Shown piece by piece: positions 17,410-25,593 of a stretch of 64,000 nucleotides of DNA. The notes below the pieces were generated by a model. It was not told where the DNA came from. It worked only from the letters and a program-made list of their open reading frames with translations, and ran no database searches. This DNA is from a virus: positions 1 to 64,000 of the IMG/VR virus record IMGVR_UViG_3300031857_013780, one strand, 5' to 3'. The position numbers and the translations under genes were made by a program. How positions within the stretch are numbered: position 1 is the first letter of the stretch; each line of letters starts with the position of its first letter.

Positions 17410-19329
17410 TTAATAACCGAAGACACCTTTTTCTCCCATGATTTTTGGCATCTTAGAAAACTCTTCTCTAATTTTATCGGTTAATAATGTTGCGTTGTCT
17501 CCTTTTTCTAACATTTGTTTTAATGTGCCATCAACACCTTTAACTTCAATTACTATTGGGCTGAACTTAACTTCGGTGGTGTTATTTGTATTAACGGTAG
17601 TTTCTACTTTTGCAAAAGTCTCACCCGGTGTTTTTGTTTGCATAGGTAGTGGTTTTGATGACATATCATTTAGTGCGTATGCGGTATCAAAACTTAGTTT
17701 TGCTTTATTTAAAATCTCATTTAATCTTGGTGCTGCTAAAAAATCATCTTCTTTATCAAAAACCATTTTTGAAATGGTTCCTTTATCACCACTTATTAAG
17801 GTGTTACTTTCAAACGGAGTTTCAGTTATCATATAATCTTTAGCAGTACCCGACCAACTTGTGTTTGCCATGTCCTGTTGCATTTTATCTTCTTCTGTTG
17901 CTGAAACAGCTAAAATATCTTTAATATTTACACCACTAACAATTTTAGACATAAAATCACCCATTCCTACATTTTCTTGAATTCTAGCATAATATTCAGT
18001 AGATTCTTTCATGTTACTTTCTAAATTCTTCATGATTTTATTTTGTTCTGATGCATTCTGTGATAAAACTCCTTTATCACCAGTAAGAAGATAGTCATGT
18101 ATTGCTCTAACATCTTTTGCTTGTTTTTCGGATATACTTAAATTTGACATCGCAATTCCTCTTTCATCCAACTTAGCCTTTTCCTGATACTCCTTTATGT
18201 TATTCATTTGTGCAACCGTAGCGTTAGTTACATCTTCAATTTCACCTACTCCAGGTATGTTTAAACTAATTTTTCCATCTTTTATTTCTCCGACACTTTT
18301 TATTAATTCTAATTGGTCTTTATCAAATTTGTTAGGCGTTAAACTATTAATTTTATCTTCAATAAATGATTGTTTTACTCTTTCTTGACCTATTTGCATT
18401 GCGGTGTCTAAATTACTACCCATTAATGTTGCTTGTTTTTCTAATCTCATTAATTCTGAAGGGCTTGGTGGTATGGGATTTCCGAGTTCGTCTAATTTAA
18501 ATGCCGATTCATATACTTTTAACATTTCATCCTGTAACCCTTGAGCATCATATTGTCCCATTCTCATAACTTCAAAGAAATTCCCTAACTTTCCTATTTC
18601 CCCACCATACATTTGCATACCCTGAGATAATTTAACTGCTTGTTCAGGGTCCCATAATGTTTTAGCCAATTTAAGCGCACCGATACCATCAATACTAGTT
18701 CTTAAACTAGCGGCTTCTGATGCCATTTGAGTTAAACCTTCAGAACTTAATCTAAATGTTTGTAGACTTTGTATATTTTTAGAGACATCATCAACAACTG
18801 TTTTTACATCTAAACCTAATTTTTGAGCTTCATTAGTGATTTTTTGTATTTCTTTAAATGAATTTTCTTGAGAATTAAAAATTCTCATAAAAGTGGCCTC
18901 TGTTTTTATTAAGTCAGCAGTCGCCATACCCGTCGCTTTTGAATACTCGATTTGATCCATCAAGAGTCTCTGTGTTGGGACAACCGCCTTATTTAATGCA
19001 CTACTTGTTTCACCAGCGGCGGTTGTTATTTCTGAAATATTGACACCTAACTGATCTAATCCCTCACCTAACTGCGTTGTTCCAACATAAGCGTCAGTAA
19101 TATATTTTTGAAACGCATTACTGTTTATTACAACACCGTCTGTAATTTCTCTTTGTTTTTTTATTGTGGTGTCTTGTATTTCAACTAATCCCTTTACCGC
19201 ATTTGATAATGCGTTCTGTAAATATGTTGCTTCTTCTAGCGCGGTTTTTGCCTGTGAGGCACTAGAAAAAACACTCTTACCGGCAGCTCCGGCACCTAGA
19301 TTAGTTGGTATAGTGTCTGATAAAAACAT
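17410..19329 (-). CDS. Tape-measure-like tail protein
   Basis: A 639-residue, largely helical protein rich in Ala, Lys, Gln and Thr, with long stretches of heptad-like repeats (residues about 25-330). A Ser/Gly/Ala start (GAGAAGKSVFSS) and a beta-type C-terminal segment (TEVKFSPIVIEVKGVDG) complete it. This composition and its place between baseplate proteins and the tail chaperone, tube and sheath genes fit a tail-length tape measure or inner-tail protein (T4 gp29 position). At 639 aa it is close to T4 gp29 (590 aa). There is no clear transmembrane run. If it is the tape measure it would set tail length. An alternative is another baseplate hub component. A TATTTATA box lies 10 nt upstream. 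Confidence 0.6.
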   Translation of the reverse strand: MFLSDTIPTNLGAGAAGKSVFSSASQAKTALEEATYLQNALSNAVKGLVEIQDTTIKKQREITDGVVINSNAFQKYITDAYVGTTQLGEGLDQLGVNISEITTAAGETSSALNKAVVPTQRLLMDQIEYSKATGMATADLIKTEATFMRIFNSQENSFKEIQKITNEAQKLGLDVKTVVDDVSKNIQSLQTFRLSSEGLTQMASEAASLRTSIDGIGALKLAKTLWDPEQAVKLSQGMQMYGGEIGKLGNFFEVMRMGQYDAQGLQDEMLKVYESAFKLDELGNPIPPSPSELMRLEKQATLMGSNLDTAMQIGQERVKQSFIEDKINSLTPNKFDKDQLELIKSVGEIKDGKISLNIPGVGEIEDVTNATVAQMNNIKEYQEKAKLDERGIAMSNLSISEKQAKDVRAIHDYLLTGDKGVLSQNASEQNKIMKNLESNMKESTEYYARIQENVGMGDFMSKIVSGVNIKDILAVSATEEDKMQQDMANTSWSGTAKDYMITETPFESNTLISGDKGTISKMVFDKEDDFLAAPRLNEILNKAKLSFDTAYALNDMSSKPLPMQTKTPGETFAKVETTVNTNNTTEVKFSPIVIEVKGVDGTLKQMLEKGDNATLLTDKIREEFSKMPKIMGEKGVFGY

Positions 19330-19339
19330 AACTTTATTT

Positions 19340-19347
19340 TATAAATA
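19340..19347 (-). promoter_or_regulatory. TATTTATA element (candidate late promoter)
   Basis: Exact TATTTATA read leftwards, 10 nt before the ATG at 19329. Confidence 0.6.
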
Positions 19348-19353
19348 GAGGAA

Positions 19354-19476
19354 TTATTTTTTTTCGTATTCAGTATACAACTTATCCATGAAATATCTTC
19401 TTTCAAAACTTGGCATAATTAAAATATCCGAATACGAAAAATTTCCGTATTTAGTAAGATAATAAAATTCGTCCAT
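19354..19476 (-). CDS. Short tail-chaperone-type ORF, probably a frameshift extension
   Basis: A 40-residue reading frame from the ATG at 19476: MDEFYYLTKYGNFSYSDIL, then MPSFERRYFMDKLYTEYEKK. The pattern YY-x-x-x-YG-x-[FW]-x-[YF]-x-[DE]-[IL]-x-x-[ML]-P-x-x-x-R-x-[FY] is one I recognise from the small second halves of tail assembly chaperones in T4-like phages. The frame stays open upstream without a stop, back through the last codons of the 251-aa gene in the +1 frame. It may therefore be reached by ribosomal frameshift rather than by its own start. No ribosome-binding site is visible at 19476. It is too short for most gene finders. Confidence 0.55.
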   Translation of the reverse strand: MDEFYYLTKYGNFSYSDILIMPSFERRYFMDKLYTEYEKK

Positions 19477-19489
19477 TAAATTTTTCTTA

Positions 19490-20245
19490 TTATTCAAAGA
19501 AAGGCCGAAAAAACTCCACCCCAAACGTAACATTCACAGTAACGTTTTCTCCTGACGGGGCTTGAACTTCTCTTACAAGGTTTAATTTAGGTTGGCATTC
19601 TTCCATGAATCTTCTTAAACTTTTAGAATCAGATATTGGTAAATTTATAATAATTGATCCAATAAACCCCTTATCTTTATTTCCGTCAATATCTACTATT
19701 TGTGTTTCAAGTTTTTTTGTTACAACAGGTGCAATCATTCCTTTAGGGTATTTAGCTGTAAGATTGTCGATTTCTGTTTCTTCTCTCATATTTAACACCT
19801 TAAATCTTACCTTTTTTTGTGTTTTCGGTAATGTGTATATAAAAAGTCCATCTTCATCTGGAATATGTTTTAATTCTTGCATATCAACACTATCTAATAT
19901 AATAGTAGTTTCAAATTCTATTTTAGTTTTAGGGTCCATTAGTTTAAACCTATAGTCGGGACCGAAAGCGGTATTTCTTAAAAATAATAGTATTGCTTGA
20001 ACATCTCCAGGTAATAATAGTTCAACATCAAACCCATGTTCATAAATTTTATTTCTTAAAAGAGTTTTAATTAATTCAGCACCTGTCATGTTTTGAGACA
20101 TAAGAAGGTTTTCATCTTGTGCGGTCAGATAACCAATTTTTAAAGATTCTTTTTTTGGTTTGTAAAAAATACCTCTTGATGGTAATTTAATTACGTCATG
20201 TGGTAAGTTAAAATTTTCTTGACCATATTTTAAAGCGTCGTCCAT
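19490..20245 (-). CDS. Baseplate/tail assembly chaperone (T4 gp26/gp51-like)
   Basis: A 251-residue protein. The N-terminal part has VIKLPSRGIFY (about 18-28), LKIGYLTAQDENLL (about 35-48) and a leucine-rich segment ending near NKIYEHGFD. A middle domain carries the strand DVQAILLFLRNTAFGPDY. The end is VEFFRPFFE. The opening LPSRG-x-[FL]Y with L-T-x-x-[DE]-E-x-x-L-x-S is typical of T4-type baseplate assembly proteins, which help build tail parts rather than staying as major components. The final FF-x-PFF often precedes a frameshifted extension. A TTTTTTC slippery run (19507-19513) lies six codons before the stop. The gene follows the tail tube gene on the same strand but lies beyond its terminator. 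Confidence 0.6.
   Translation of the reverse strand: MDDALKYGQENFNLPHDVIKLPSRGIFYKPKKESLKIGYLTAQDENLLMSQNMTGAELIKTLLRNKIYEHGFDVELLLPGDVQAILLFLRNTAFGPDYRFKLMDPKTKIEFETTIILDSVDMQELKHIPDEDGLFIYTLPKTQKKVRFKVLNMREETEIDNLTAKYPKGMIAPVVTKKLETQIVDIDGNKDKGFIGSIIINLPISDSKSLRRFMEECQPKLNLVREVQAPSGENVTVNVTFGVEFFRPFFE
19507..19513 (-). other. Candidate +1 ribosomal frameshift site TTTTTTC
   Basis: Near the 3' end of the 251-aa gene the frame reads GAG TTT TTT CGG. A phenylalanine tRNA on the second TTT can slip forward one base to TTC with full pairing, while CGG is a rare codon in this AT-rich genome and would make the ribosome pause. Slippage continues as F-F-G-L-S-L-N-N-K-K-N-L and then the 40-residue chaperone-like tail (19354-19476). 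Confidence 0.45.
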
Positions 20246-20288
20246 AGTTTTTTATTAAAAAAATAAAACAATCAAACTGTTTGTAAAT

Positions 20289-20315
20289 AAAAAACCTCAC
20301 TTTGTTAGTGAGGTT
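20289..20315 (-). terminator. Strong terminator after tail tube gene
   Basis: A perfect 9-bp stem AACCTCACT (20293-20301) with AGTGAGGTT (20307-20315) and a 5-base loop. Read leftwards it is followed by six T (20294-20289, partly shared with the stem). It lies 25 bases past the tube stop at 20340. Confidence 0.9.
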
Positions 20316-20339
20316 CATTATAAAATATTTAAAAGTTAA

Positions 20340-20828
20340 TTAATATACTAAAATACATCTGTCAGGTTGTAATTTCATATCAACTCCCATGATATCATCT
20401 CCACCGTAGTTTAGTGAACCAAAGTTTACGCTTGTAATTAAACAACCTTGTAGAATCCACTTTTCAACCGCCACACCTGTTGGGTCTAACAATTCTAAGT
20501 CAAGATCTTTTTTATAACCGGCAGCATATCCCATACGACCCGTTACTGATTCTGCATGTAATCTAACCCATTCCATTGCCGCTTGTGCTGCCGAAGGTCC
20601 GATTGGGTCTCTTAATTTAACACCAATCTCACCCCATGAAAAGTTACTTGAAACGTAAGTTTGTGTGTTTAAGAATTTTATTTCTTTTTTTCCAATTGTT
20701 ATTTGAGGTCTATTGGTAGTTTCAACATACCAAGAATTAATCCCCAAAGAAGATGGGAAAGTCAATATAAACCTATTTGCTCTTTTAGGTTCATACTGAA
20801 AAGGCATTCTCATTAATAAATCAGCCAT
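20340..20828 (-). CDS. Tail tube protein (T4 gp19-like)
   Basis: A 162-residue protein matching the size of T4 gp19 (163 aa). It begins MADLLMRMPFQYEPKRANRF and has the family features: an early RFILTFPSSLGI strand, WYVETTNRPQI, and a C-terminal LDLELLDPTGVAVEKWIL with GCLITSVNFG and a closing strand. These form the two beta sheets and the ring-ring contacts of the inner tube of contractile tails. It has its own TATTTATA element 32 nt upstream and a strong terminator behind it. A monocistronic, heavily expressed transcript fits a protein needed in over a hundred copies per tail. The call is confident. Confidence 0.9.
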   Translation of the reverse strand: MADLLMRMPFQYEPKRANRFILTFPSSLGINSWYVETTNRPQITIGKKEIKFLNTQTYVSSNFSWGEIGVKLRDPIGPSAAQAAMEWVRLHAESVTGRMGYAAGYKKDLDLELLDPTGVAVEKWILQGCLITSVNFGSLNYGGDDIMGVDMKLQPDRCILVY

Positions 20829-20860
20829 AGTTATTAGTTTAAATTGTTTTTATTTTTTAT

Positions 20861-20868
20861 TATAAATA
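20861..20868 (-). promoter_or_regulatory. TATTTATA element before tail tube gene
   Basis: Exact TATTTATA read leftwards, 32 nt before the ATG at 20828. The sheath gene, the other major tail protein, has the same 32-nt spacing. Confidence 0.6.
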
Positions 20869-20934
20869 TTAGTTCGTTATTTTTTTTCTATTTACTTTAA
20901 ATTATTTTTCAAATATTCTCTATATATAGAATTA

Positions 20935-21888
20935 CTAATCATATTTAGTTTTAGTTCCTCCTTTAGTTAAATATAAATTAACTGGACTTTTTTCATATTC
21001 TTTTTTCAAAAATTCAGAAGATGCTTGAATATTTCTTGGATCATCATCTGAAAAACCAATTGAAACGTTTCTAGAAACAAACTCTTCTATGTCTTGTGTT
21101 GGTTCGTTCATATTAACATCATTTTTAAATTTTGGAGAAATGTCTTCTAATTTTTTATTTGGGTTTTTATTTAAAATGTCTTGTACCAAATCTCTTGCTT
21201 GTTGTTTACAATAAATTATAAATTTTTGAAGTGCTTTATTTTTTTCTTCTTCAGGTGATGCTGCGCTGCCGGCACCAAAAGAAACTGGATGAAATTTACA
21301 CATATCTAAGTAATCCATAATAAGTTCTTTATCATCATACTTTAAGTCTCTTACAGTTTCGAACATTCCTTGAGTTTGTAACCCCCTATATTTTTTTAGG
21401 TTCTCCACTAAAACTTTAGAATTTATACCCAAATGATTTGATATAATATAATTTAAAACCGCCTCTTTTAATGTTTCAGGATTATGTCCTCTTGCTGTTA
21501 TAATTGCAAAAATTGACCCCCCATTAATACATTCCACAAAGTCATTCCATGATGGTCCTGGACTTGCAATCATCGAGTCGATTATAAATCTTTTATCCCC
21601 TTCTGTTCTAAAATTTCTAAAGGGATTATTTGCATAACCAACAACAGTAGTTCCTTTATAATTAAAAGGTTCAACACCTATTTGGTGTCTGTGTTCAGCA
21701 AAATCTTCGGTTGACAGTCCAATCTCATCCTCATTTTCTGTTAAAACAATAATTTTAGTTGGCATAAATGCAATATTATCATCCCAATCAAACGCATAAT
21801 AATTTAAATCTGGTCTCCCTTCTTCAGTAATACCTTCATTTAATCTTCGTTTATTAATCTCTCTATATATGTGTTTTCTAATATTCAT
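20935..21888 (-). CDS. HAD-like hydrolase with capsid-targeting-like N-terminus
   Basis: A 317-residue protein with haloacid dehalogenase motifs: YYAFDWDDNIAF (D34, D36, D37) for the nucleophile loop, AIITARGHN near residue 133 for motif II, and IGFSDDDPRNI near 279 for the metal-binding acidic loop. It should be a phosphatase or phosphohydrolase; the substrate is unknown. Before the domain is a basic helix MNIRKHIYREINKRRLNE followed by G19. L16-N-E18 fits the cleavage site of T4-type prohead proteases, so the enzyme may be packaged in the capsid. Its start shares one base with the stop of the preceding 45-aa gene, which has a similar N-terminus. An insert at about 195-250 is not typical of minimal HAD proteins. 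Confidence 0.65.
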   Translation of the reverse strand: MNIRKHIYREINKRRLNEGITEEGRPDLNYYAFDWDDNIAFMPTKIIVLTENEDEIGLSTEDFAEHRHQIGVEPFNYKGTTVVGYANNPFRNFRTEGDKRFIIDSMIASPGPSWNDFVECINGGSIFAIITARGHNPETLKEAVLNYIISNHLGINSKVLVENLKKYRGLQTQGMFETVRDLKYDDKELIMDYLDMCKFHPVSFGAGSAASPEEEKNKALQKFIIYCKQQARDLVQDILNKNPNKKLEDISPKFKNDVNMNEPTQDIEEFVSRNVSIGFSDDDPRNIQASSEFLKKEYEKSPVNLYLTKGGTKTKYD

Positions 21889-22025
21889 TATTTTTTTACA
21901 ATCAAAAGAAGTTTCTGAAGTTGTTCTTCAGTTATAATAATATTTTGTTTTTTTGATGAAAAAGTTTTTTCAGATCTTGAAAAATCATTAACAGTTTCTT
22001 TGATAATTTTCTTTTCTATTTTCAT
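21888..22025 (-). CDS. 45-aa peptide with capsid-targeting-like N-terminus
   Basis: A 45-residue basic peptide starting at the ATG at 22025: MKIEKKIIKE, then TVNDFSRSEKTF and a helical end with QNIIITEEQLQKLLLIVKK. The first ten residues match the length and shape of the T4 internal-protein targeting peptide (MKTYQEFIAE), with I8-K-E10 as the potential cleavage site. A longer in-frame start 16 codons upstream would run through the TATTTATA box and a hairpin, so I reject it. It overlaps the HAD-like gene by one base (TAATG). The function is unknown; an internal head peptide is the most likely role. Confidence 0.55.
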   Translation of the reverse strand: MKIEKKIIKETVNDFSRSEKTFSSKKQNIIITEEQLQKLLLIVKK

Positions 22026-22036
22026 ATACTTTTTTT

Positions 22037-22044
22037 TATAAATA
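22037..22044 (-). promoter_or_regulatory. TATTTATA element (candidate late promoter)
   Basis: Exact TATTTATA read leftwards, 11 nt before the ATG at 22025. Confidence 0.55.
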
Positions 22045-22048
22045 TATA

Positions 22049-22074
22049 AATGGGGAATATTTCTATCCCCCATT
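22049..22074 (-). terminator. Hairpin after tail sheath gene
   Basis: A 7-bp stem AATGGGG/CCCCATT with a 12-base loop begins 15 bases beyond the sheath stop at 22089. Read leftwards it is followed by TATATATTTATA rather than a pure T run, so it may be a weaker terminator. It separates the sheath transcript from the next TATTTATA element. Confidence 0.6.
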
Positions 22075-22088
22075 AAATTTATTTTCTT

Positions 22089-25000
22089 TTATACGTCATC
22101 GAACGATGCTCCTGTTGGTGTGATAACAAACTCTATGTCTATGTATTCTAACGCTCTTGTTGGTTTCAAGAAGATTTTACCCGTTAAAGTATTTGAATCC
22201 AAATCTTCAGGAGTATTAGAAACAGTAACTCTAAAGTCAATTAAACCTCTATCTCTTCTGATTGAATCCAAGATTGGGTTAACCGCATCTAAGAAATCTT
22301 GTCTCACTTTGTCGTCATTTTGTTCAAATAACAATCTAACCGCAACCGCTGAAATTAACTTTCTTGCTTGTAGTAACAATCTTCTAACGTTAATTCTATC
22401 TAAAGCGGATTCTCTAATTTGTAAAGTTTTATTACCCCAAATAACCGTACCAACATCAGAGAAAGTAGCTATTGGATTAATTCTTCCTTTATATAGTGTA
22501 TCTCTATCTTCTTGAGTTAGTTTCTTTCTTGCTTTAATAGAGTTAACCAAACCTCTTGTGTAACCAGCCGATGCGAACCAAGGGAATGCAATATTATCGG
22601 TTAATGCTAAGTTTTTAGTTACCTCACCTGTTGGTGGAAGATAAATTTGAGTATTATTTACAGAATCTCTTGTCAAAATCCACGGATAGTAAGTTGCTGT
22701 GTAATTTGAATCAATTCCTGTATTCTCTAAATTATCTACCACTTCTTGTGGATAAATTAATCCTTCCGTTAAGTCACTGTATGAAGGTAAGAAAAGATTA
22801 AAGTCAGGTGTTGTACAAATGTAAATTGAGTCAGCCCTATCAGTTTCAACAACATCTATAGCGTTTTCAACAAGATTTGAATTATTAACATAATCAATTC
22901 CTGGTGTAACAAAAACGTTAATGTTAGTTGCTTCAGGATTTGCAAATGATGTTTGACCCCATAGATATGCATAATAGTCAGTATTTGCCCACACTTCTTG
23001 GTTAGGTCCTGTAATTTGTTTAAATGCCCCCCATCCTGTTGCTGTTGGGTATGTGGCAGACGCCGCAGCACCTTTTTTATAACCTGATTGACCTAATTGG
23101 AATCTATCGGTATTGGTTCTACTTTCTCTGTATATATCCCAACCATCAAAACCGCCAGCGGCTAATAATGTAAATTTACGAGTATTTAATCTAAAATATG
23201 CATTATCTGAATCCGTAGGTTCAGAGTTGAAAGAAGAAACCCCAACCTCAAAAGCCGAAGTATTAGCAGACATAAGTACATCAAACATAGTAACTATAGT
23301 TGCTCCACTATCCATGTGGAAACCTTTTGTCTTGTAACCCCATTCTGATCCTGTAGTATCTACCGCAATATTTGAAGGTAATTGTTTTCCTTTATAATTA
23401 AAGAAGTCATAATCTATTCCTGTAATATTAGATATACCTAAATAAGCCCTTCTTGGATTTTCTCCATTTGAGATTACTGGATTATCTCCGCCCGCTGATG
23501 AACCAAATGGTGGGTTATATATTACTTCACCAGGTGTTAAGTATTTAGTTTTATAAATAACAAAAGGAGGGGTTGCAGTTTGGTATTGTCTAGAAATATA
23601 ACCCTCAAATCCACAAGGTAATGCATCGGTTGGGTACTCTTCACTTAACTCAACCATTATGTATTTAGAATTTAGTTGGTATTCTCCATTTGCGGTACCA
23701 ACTTTGTTTGCCACAAAATTATTAAGATTAGGATCCATTGAACAATTTGTGAAACTTTCAATTACTCTAACGTTTTGATCATTATCATAAAAGTCTCTTA
23801 CAAAAATATCAAACGTTCCATTATTAAATGAAATATTCCCAATAGAAATCTTAACAAGTCTGTTAGAGGCATCTCCATCTGAAATAAGTTTGAATTTAAA
23901 TAATTTATAAACTTTGTTACCTCTTAATTCAGAAACAACAAATGGAGTTTCAGGTGTTTGGTATTGTTCTAAATAAAAACCTAAAGTGTCGTTATCTCCA
24001 CTTCTTGCATCATCAATAGCGATAAAGTCACAATACAAACCTCTAACTTTACCGGCCCTATAACCTGATGTTAATAGACTACTGTAAGATTCCTCAACAA
24101 ATAAAGGAACCTCATTTCTATCTTTAGCAAAATTAGACCTACCAAATATTTTAGAAATATATCTACTATCTGTTGAAAGGAGTGAAGTTTCAAAACTAAA
24201 AGTGTCACTATCTTTTGTAATACCTGAAATAACAAATGTACCGTATGGGTCTTTAGTAATTCCTGAATAATTTCCTGAACATACCATAATTGCGTCACTT
24301 GTACCACTAACTTCATAAACAGGACCATCATCTGTTGAATATGTTGATATACCTCTTGATCTTAAAGTTGCAACTACTAAATCGTCATAATCAGAATATG
24401 GTGTACCTGAATAGAATGTTGCATATAATTTACAAGTACCTGTAAATTGTGAGGTAGTTGCGCCTGTGCCAATAGCATCAAGAGCAGCACCAAAACCAAA
24501 ACCATAATAACTTCCAACACTATTAGTTTTAGTATAATCAAATAATGAGTAATACCAAGGGTCGTTAACGTCCGAACTTAAATCTGCATTTGCTAAAATT
24601 ACATTATCAACACCAAAAGTTTCAGTTGTTGCAGAAACAGGAACTCCAAATAATGTAGTACCGGTTACTTGGTTAAACGTTCCTCCACTTACTGTTCCCC
24701 AAAATACTGCGTTACCTACTGTTGCTCCACTACCACCACTTGCAAAATTATTAATTTTATTTGATAAGAAATTTATAAAATCTTGATTTAATGATGAAGT
24801 ACCTCCATTAAATGTTGTATAGTTGTTATAAAATATTGATGATAACAATGATGACGGGTTAGTTACTGTAACATTTGCACTTGAACCTGTTGTACCTGTG
24901 AAAGTTAATGTGTATGATGTGCTAACACCTGTTGCCGCTATTGTTGATGTATCGGGGTTTCCTATCGTTGTAATAGACCAAGATGGTCCCGCATCATAAC

Positions 25001-25301
25001 CCGATAAACCAAGAACTCTTGTTACAAAAAGTTGGTTAGATTGTTGCAAATAAGATTTTGCAATATAAGATGTTTCATATTTAGGAATTTGAGTATTAAC
25101 AAATTTTTCAGGGCTTGTGCCACCGAAATAAACTTGATACTCGTCAAAACTTGTAATGAAGATTGGTTCAAATGCCGGACCTTGTAGTGTTTCACCTACA
25201 ATACCTAATGTTGTTACACCGACACTTTGAGCCACAAAAGTTAAATCTCTTTCTGATGTATAAACACCTGGAGATACAAATACTTTGTTAGTTGAAGCCA
25301 T
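22089..25301 (-). CDS. Tail sheath protein (T4 gp18-like)
   Basis: A 1070-residue contractile sheath subunit. The start NKVFVSPGVYTSERDLTF and the segment GVTTLGIVGETLQGPAFEP, followed by FDEYQVYFGG, are classic for sheath proteins. The C-terminal domain shows NIAFPWFASAGYTRGLV, VIWGNKTLQ, and the NVRRLLLQARK helix with VRLLFEQNDDKVRQDFLD, ending in the strand that hooks to neighbouring subunits. T4 gp18 is 659 aa. The extra 400 residues lie in the middle (about 140-560), rich in Ser, Thr, Gly and Tyr, and probably form surface domains on the tail. A TATTTATA box 32 nt upstream and a hairpin downstream suggest a monocistronic transcript. Confidence 0.92.
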   Translation of the reverse strand: MASTNKVFVSPGVYTSERDLTFVAQSVGVTTLGIVGETLQGPAFEPIFITSFDEYQVYFGGTSPEKFVNTQIPKYETSYIAKSYLQQSNQLFVTRVLGLSGYDAGPSWSITTIGNPDTSTIAATGVSTSYTLTFTGTTGSSANVTVTNPSSLLSSIFYNNYTTFNGGTSSLNQDFINFLSNKINNFASGGSGATVGNAVFWGTVSGGTFNQVTGTTLFGVPVSATTETFGVDNVILANADLSSDVNDPWYYSLFDYTKTNSVGSYYGFGFGAALDAIGTGATTSQFTGTCKLYATFYSGTPYSDYDDLVVATLRSRGISTYSTDDGPVYEVSGTSDAIMVCSGNYSGITKDPYGTFVISGITKDSDTFSFETSLLSTDSRYISKIFGRSNFAKDRNEVPLFVEESYSSLLTSGYRAGKVRGLYCDFIAIDDARSGDNDTLGFYLEQYQTPETPFVVSELRGNKVYKLFKFKLISDGDASNRLVKISIGNISFNNGTFDIFVRDFYDNDQNVRVIESFTNCSMDPNLNNFVANKVGTANGEYQLNSKYIMVELSEEYPTDALPCGFEGYISRQYQTATPPFVIYKTKYLTPGEVIYNPPFGSSAGGDNPVISNGENPRRAYLGISNITGIDYDFFNYKGKQLPSNIAVDTTGSEWGYKTKGFHMDSGATIVTMFDVLMSANTSAFEVGVSSFNSEPTDSDNAYFRLNTRKFTLLAAGGFDGWDIYRESRTNTDRFQLGQSGYKKGAAASATYPTATGWGAFKQITGPNQEVWANTDYYAYLWGQTSFANPEATNINVFVTPGIDYVNNSNLVENAIDVVETDRADSIYICTTPDFNLFLPSYSDLTEGLIYPQEVVDNLENTGIDSNYTATYYPWILTRDSVNNTQIYLPPTGEVTKNLALTDNIAFPWFASAGYTRGLVNSIKARKKLTQEDRDTLYKGRINPIATFSDVGTVIWGNKTLQIRESALDRINVRRLLLQARKLISAVAVRLLFEQNDDKVRQDFLDAVNPILDSIRRDRGLIDFRVTVSNTPEDLDSNTLTGKIFLKPTRALEYIDIEFVITPTGASFDDV

Positions 25302-25333
25302 TATTTTACTGTATTTTTAAATTTATTTTTTTA

Positions 25334-25341
25334 TATAAATA
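25334..25341 (-). promoter_or_regulatory. TATTTATA element before sheath gene
   Basis: Exact TATTTATA read leftwards, 32 nt before the ATG at 25301. Confidence 0.6.
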
Positions 25342-25390
25342 CAATCATTTAAAGCAAAAAACACTTATAAAATGTAATTATTTAAGATGT

Positions 25391-25419
25391 GGCAGAAATA
25401 ATTCTACCTTTTTTCTGCC
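25391..25419 (+). promoter_or_regulatory. Inverted repeat upstream of RHH gene
   Basis: GGCAGAAA (25391-25398) and TTTCTGCC (25412-25419) form a perfect 8-bp inverted repeat with a 13-base spacer, 18 nt before the ATG at 25438. It could be a 5' leader hairpin or an operator bound by the ribbon-helix-helix protein it precedes. It has no T run on either side, so I do not call it a terminator. Confidence 0.4.
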
Positions 25420-25437
25420 CTAATTATTTACTTTATT

Positions 25438-25593
25438 ATGAAAAAAATTAAAAACATTAAAATTTCAGAAGAATCACATAAACTATTAAAAGAGTATTGT
25501 GAAAAAAAAGGATTTAAAGTATATAAGTTTTTAGAAAACTTAATTATAAAAAATTGCCAAAAAGAAAAAGACATTTACGGTGAAGATTTATAA
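25438..25593 (+). CDS. Small ribbon-helix-helix (CopG/Arc-like) protein
   Basis: A 51-residue basic protein: MKKIKNIKISEESHKLLKEY followed by CEKKGFKVYKFLENLIIKN and a short tail. The beta strand IKNIKIS, helix SHKLLKEYCEK, turn GFKV and second helix KFLENLII match the ribbon-helix-helix DNA-binding fold. Such proteins bind operators as dimers through the strand. It lies alone on the plus strand between sheath and connector-like genes on the minus strand, and its last six bases overlap the end of the 409-aa gene. An inverted repeat just upstream may be its target. It could repress itself or a phage or host promoter. The fold call is reasonable; the target is unknown. Confidence 0.6.
   Translation: MKKIKNIKISEESHKLLKEYCEKKGFKVYKFLENLIIKNCQKEKDIYGEDL

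Noticed and set aside
22026-22073. Longer start (16 more codons) for the 45-aa peptide
   Set aside because: It would translate across the TATTTATA box and part of the sheath-gene hairpin, and would hide the targeting-type N-terminus.
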